A DNA stretch of 64,000 nucleotides from Pseudalkalibacillus sp051842935 (GTDB taxonomy: Bacteria > Bacillota > Bacilli > Bacillales > Fictibacillaceae), in contig NZ_JBPXRR010000001.1 of assembly GCF_051842935.1 (NCBI RefSeq), positions 2,294,001-2,358,000 of the forward strand. The letters are read 5' to 3'. This document shows positions 62,105 through 64,000 of this stretch, one piece after another. Position numbers and translations under genes: made by a program. Under the pieces are notes generated by a model, which saw nothing but the letters and a program-made list of their open reading frames with translations, did no database searches and was not told where the DNA came from. The first letter of the stretch is position 1, and each line of letters opens with the position of its first letter.

Positions 62105-62121
62105 ATTATACATCAAGTATA
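62105..62121. promoter_or_regulatory. Palindrome over the aldH-crtQ promoter in the crt intergenic region
   Basis: TATAC-ATCAA-GTATA (62107-62121) is a perfect 5-5-5 inverted repeat overlapping the minus-strand -10 TATAAT (62110-62105). A MerR/B12 regulator gene is nearby, so it is a candidate operator. Confidence 0.5.
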
Positions 62122-62231
62122 CAATTTTCCTAAAATGAGTTGCTTATTATGAATTAGGGTATAGGTGATTATTGGGAAATCTATGTTTCTAAACGAACCA
62201 AGCAACCGTACCTAACAAAGGAGGACTGGAT

Positions 62232-63713
62232 TTGGCAAAAAAAGCAGTAATCATTGGCGGAGGTCTTGGCGGATTGTCAGCAGCGATCCGTTTAAAGGCA
62301 GATGGATATGACGTTGAAGTATTCGAAAAGAATGAACGTGTTGGAGGTAAGCTGAATCAACGAGCTGGAAACGGGTTCACCTTTGACACAGGACCCTCGA
62401 TTTTGACGATGCCATGGGTTCTCGAACAATTGTTTGAAAGTGCAGGTCGAAACCTGAATGATTATGTGAAATTGAAAAAGCTAGATCCACAATGGCGGAC
62501 ATTTTTTGAAGATGGTAAGACCATTGATGTATCTGCAGACTTATCATCTTGGCTCAACGAAATCAAACAAAAAACGAACACAGAAGCCTCAGATTTCCTG
62601 GAATACCTTCAATATTGCACTAAGATGTATGAGCTCAGCATGAAAAGCTTCTACGGCAAAAGTCTATCTGGCTTAAGCGATCTTAGAAAGCTCCATAGTT
62701 TCAAAGATTTGTTACAGATGGATCCTATGAAGTCCATGCATGAGAAAACTCGGTCCTACATAAAAGATCCCCACTTACAACAGTTGCTCGACTTTTTCAT
62801 CATGTATATCGGTTCTTCACCTTATCATGCGCCAGCGGTACTCTCCCAGCTTGTCCATGTTCAACTCGGATTAGGCATATATTATGTCGAAGGCGGTATG
62901 TACCAGATTGCAAATGCAATGGTCAGGCTATTAGATGAGTTGGAAGTTCCAATCCATACGAATGCGAAGATTGACGATATCACCTACAAGCGCAAAAAAG
63001 CCACCGGTATCCGTCTCGAAAACGGAGAAGAAATCCCGGCAGACATCGTCGTCTCCAACTTAGAAGCGATACCAGCTCATCGTTCCCTTCTTTCCCAACA
63101 TAAGAAATCGAATAAAGAATTGAAGGAACTCAACAAGTACGAACCGACCGTTTCTGGTCTCGTCATGCTTCTCGGAATTGATAAACAATACGATCAGTTG
63201 TTGCACCATAATTTCTTCTTTTCCAAGGATCCTGAAAAAGAATTCAGACAGATCTTCGATGAAAAAGTGCCGGCAGATGATCCGACGGTCTATATAGGTG
63301 TTTCATCCAAGTCTGATATGAGCCAAGCACCGGAAGGCAAAGATAACTTATTCATCCTGACCCACGTTCCCCCATTGAAAGAAGGAGAAAGCTGGGAAAC
63401 CTTCCGTGAAACGTATCGTCAAACCGTTTTAAGAAAGCTTGAAAGAATGGGACTGGAAGACATCGAAAACCATATCGAATTCCAATATGAATTCATCCCG
63501 GATGACTTGGAGAGGTTGTATGGTTCAAATGGTGGTTCGATTTATGGTGTGGTAACGGACCGAAAAGTGAACGGTGGATTCAAGGTTCCGGCACGTAGTA
63601 ATCTTCTGAAGAACCTCTATTTCGTCGGAGGAAGTACACATCCTGGCGGAGGTGTTCCAATGGTGACGCTGTCTGGTCAATTGACAGCTGATTTAATTCT
63701 TGAAGATGCTTAA
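62232..63713 (+). CDS. crtP: CrtP-type C30 carotenoid oxygenase/desaturase
   Basis: 493 aa. FAD-binding VIIGGGLGGLSAAIRL at the N-terminus; DTGPSILTMPWVLEQLF, YIGSSPYHAPAVLSQLVH, GLGIYYVEGGMYQIANA, and FVGGSTHPGGGVPMVTLSGQ at the end follow S. aureus CrtP (diaponeurosporene oxygenase) more closely than CrtN. It would introduce the terminal aldehyde that AldH and CrtQ then process. TTG start at 62232 with AGGAGG 7 bp upstream. Divergent from aldH-crtQ. Confidence 0.9.
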   Translation: MAKKAVIIGGGLGGLSAAIRLKADGYDVEVFEKNERVGGKLNQRAGNGFTFDTGPSILTMPWVLEQLFESAGRNLNDYVKLKKLDPQWRTFFEDGKTIDVSADLSSWLNEIKQKTNTEASDFLEYLQYCTKMYELSMKSFYGKSLSGLSDLRKLHSFKDLLQMDPMKSMHEKTRSYIKDPHLQQLLDFFIMYIGSSPYHAPAVLSQLVHVQLGLGIYYVEGGMYQIANAMVRLLDELEVPIHTNAKIDDITYKRKKATGIRLENGEEIPADIVVSNLEAIPAHRSLLSQHKKSNKELKELNKYEPTVSGLVMLLGIDKQYDQLLHHNFFFSKDPEKEFRQIFDEKVPADDPTVYIGVSSKSDMSQAPEGKDNLFILTHVPPLKEGESWETFRETYRQTVLRKLERMGLEDIENHIEFQYEFIPDDLERLYGSNGGSIYGVVTDRKVNGGFKVPARSNLLKNLYFVGGSTHPGGGVPMVTLSGQLTADLILEDA

Positions 63714-64000
63714 TTGACCAAACCACGTTTCCCAATCGGCAGGCTGATCCTTCAGATGATAACGCTGTAAAACTTCGTCATCTGAAGGCACGCCTTGACC
63801 ACCAAGGACGATATTCAATTCTGGAAACTGCTCTGCCAATTGAAGAATCAGATTCTTCAATGCGTCCGTATTTTCCGATCGAGTCAAAGAAAAGAAGACA
63901 ATATGGATGTCATTTTCGACGATGATCTTCTCTAAACCTTGTGTCGGTGTGTTAGCTCCGAGGTAAATGACGCCGACACCTTTTCTTTTTAAGAATAAAG
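63693..64000 (-). CDS. Cobalamin-binding domain of a probable MerR/B12 (CarH/LitR-like) regulator, N-terminus outside window
   Basis: About 102 C-terminal codons are visible, open to the window edge. The Rossmann-like B12 domain is recognisable: FLKRKGVGVIYLGANTPTQG, FFSLTRSENTDALKNLI and NIVLGGQGVPSDDE. The upstream DxHxxG ligand loop and any MerR HTH would lie beyond 64000. In other bacteria such proteins use adenosylcobalamin as a light sensor to control carotenoid genes. The stop overlaps the crtP 3' end by 21 bp. Confidence 0.75.
   Translation of the reverse strand, partial: LFLKRKGVGVIYLGANTPTQGLEKIIVENDIHIVFFSLTRSENTDALKNLILQLAEQFPELNIVLGGQGVPSDDEVLQRYHLKDQPADWETWFGQLSIFKN

Noticed and set aside
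61931..62116. 61-aa ORF in another frame at the aldH start
   Set aside because: Its translation does not resemble an ALDH N-terminus, whereas the aldH frame itself continues with fitting sequence.

Overview
The window comes from a low-to-moderate GC, endospore-forming Bacillaceae chromosome, probably a halotolerant or alkaliphilic relative of Halobacillus/Alkalihalobacillus/Fictibacillus. The evidence is an alpha/beta-type SASP gene and sspH, strong AGGAGG ribosome binding sites with frequent TTG/GTG starts, LiaFSR, a B. subtilis-like gene order (metK, pckA, ytmA, ytlACD, ytkD; menFDHBEC; bioY-yhfT-yhfS) and C30 carotenoid genes (crtP, crtQ, an aldehyde dehydrogenase). No rRNA, tRNA, insertion sequence, prophage or CRISPR array is visible.

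Layout. 1-5.4 kb: a FadR-type GntR regulator with its own operator pair, metK under a SAM (S-box) riboswitch, pckA with a CcpN-type box, and a YtmA-like hydrolase. 5.4-8.5 kb: a THI5/NMT1-like ABC importer (ytlA-C-D) convergent with the Nudix hydrolase ytkD. 8.7-12.1 kb: small membrane or exported proteins of unknown role, an orphan A118-like holin and a 20-bp-period repeat array. 12.2-17.2 kb: bioY followed by an acyl-CoA operon (synthetase, thiolase, two MaoC-fold proteins, SDR), with a BirA-like operator on the bioY promoter. 17.2-25 kb: a methylpurine DNA glycosylase, unknown proteins, a GDSL esterase with a 51-aa gene in front, a PAS/GAF/GGDEF/EAL protein, sodC and a SASP gene. 25.1-34.2 kb: the menaquinone locus, menF-D-H-B then (after a strong internal terminator) menE-C, divergent from menA and menI. 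34.2-40 kb: a glucanase-like protein with two palindromic operators, a MacB-type ABC pair, 0.8 kb of repeat-rich non-coding DNA and a secreted subtilisin. 40-47.3 kb: sspH, liaFSR, a vanW-like remnant, a DksA-like protein, ydjO, HU, an SDR and a nitronate monooxygenase. 47.4-51 kb: two near-identical small RNA genes, fdhD, moaA and a GAF-STAS gene interrupted by an in-frame UGA. 51-59.5 kb: an amino-acid oxidation region (DUF3830, two DAO-family oxidases, an M24 creatinase-like enzyme with a separate N-domain protein, a QueA-like paralogue with an SDR, GlcD). 59.5-64 kb: the C30 carotenoid locus ending at a MerR/B12-type regulator cut by the window edge.

Most unusual items. (1) Tandem 75-nt small RNA genes share an 82-bp promoter and 5' block differing at one base. 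(2) An inverted pair TTGGGAAAAT-N41-ATTTTCCCAA has exactly the same 61-bp geometry beside both small RNA genes and beside sspH, suggesting a shared regulator, perhaps sporulation-related. (3) An in-frame UGA sits at the usual cysteine position of a GAF domain in an otherwise intact gene. (4) Several intergenic regions carry their own locus-specific degenerate tandem repeats of 20, 21 or 51 bp. Functions are assigned by recognising motifs and neighbourhoods; no database search was run.
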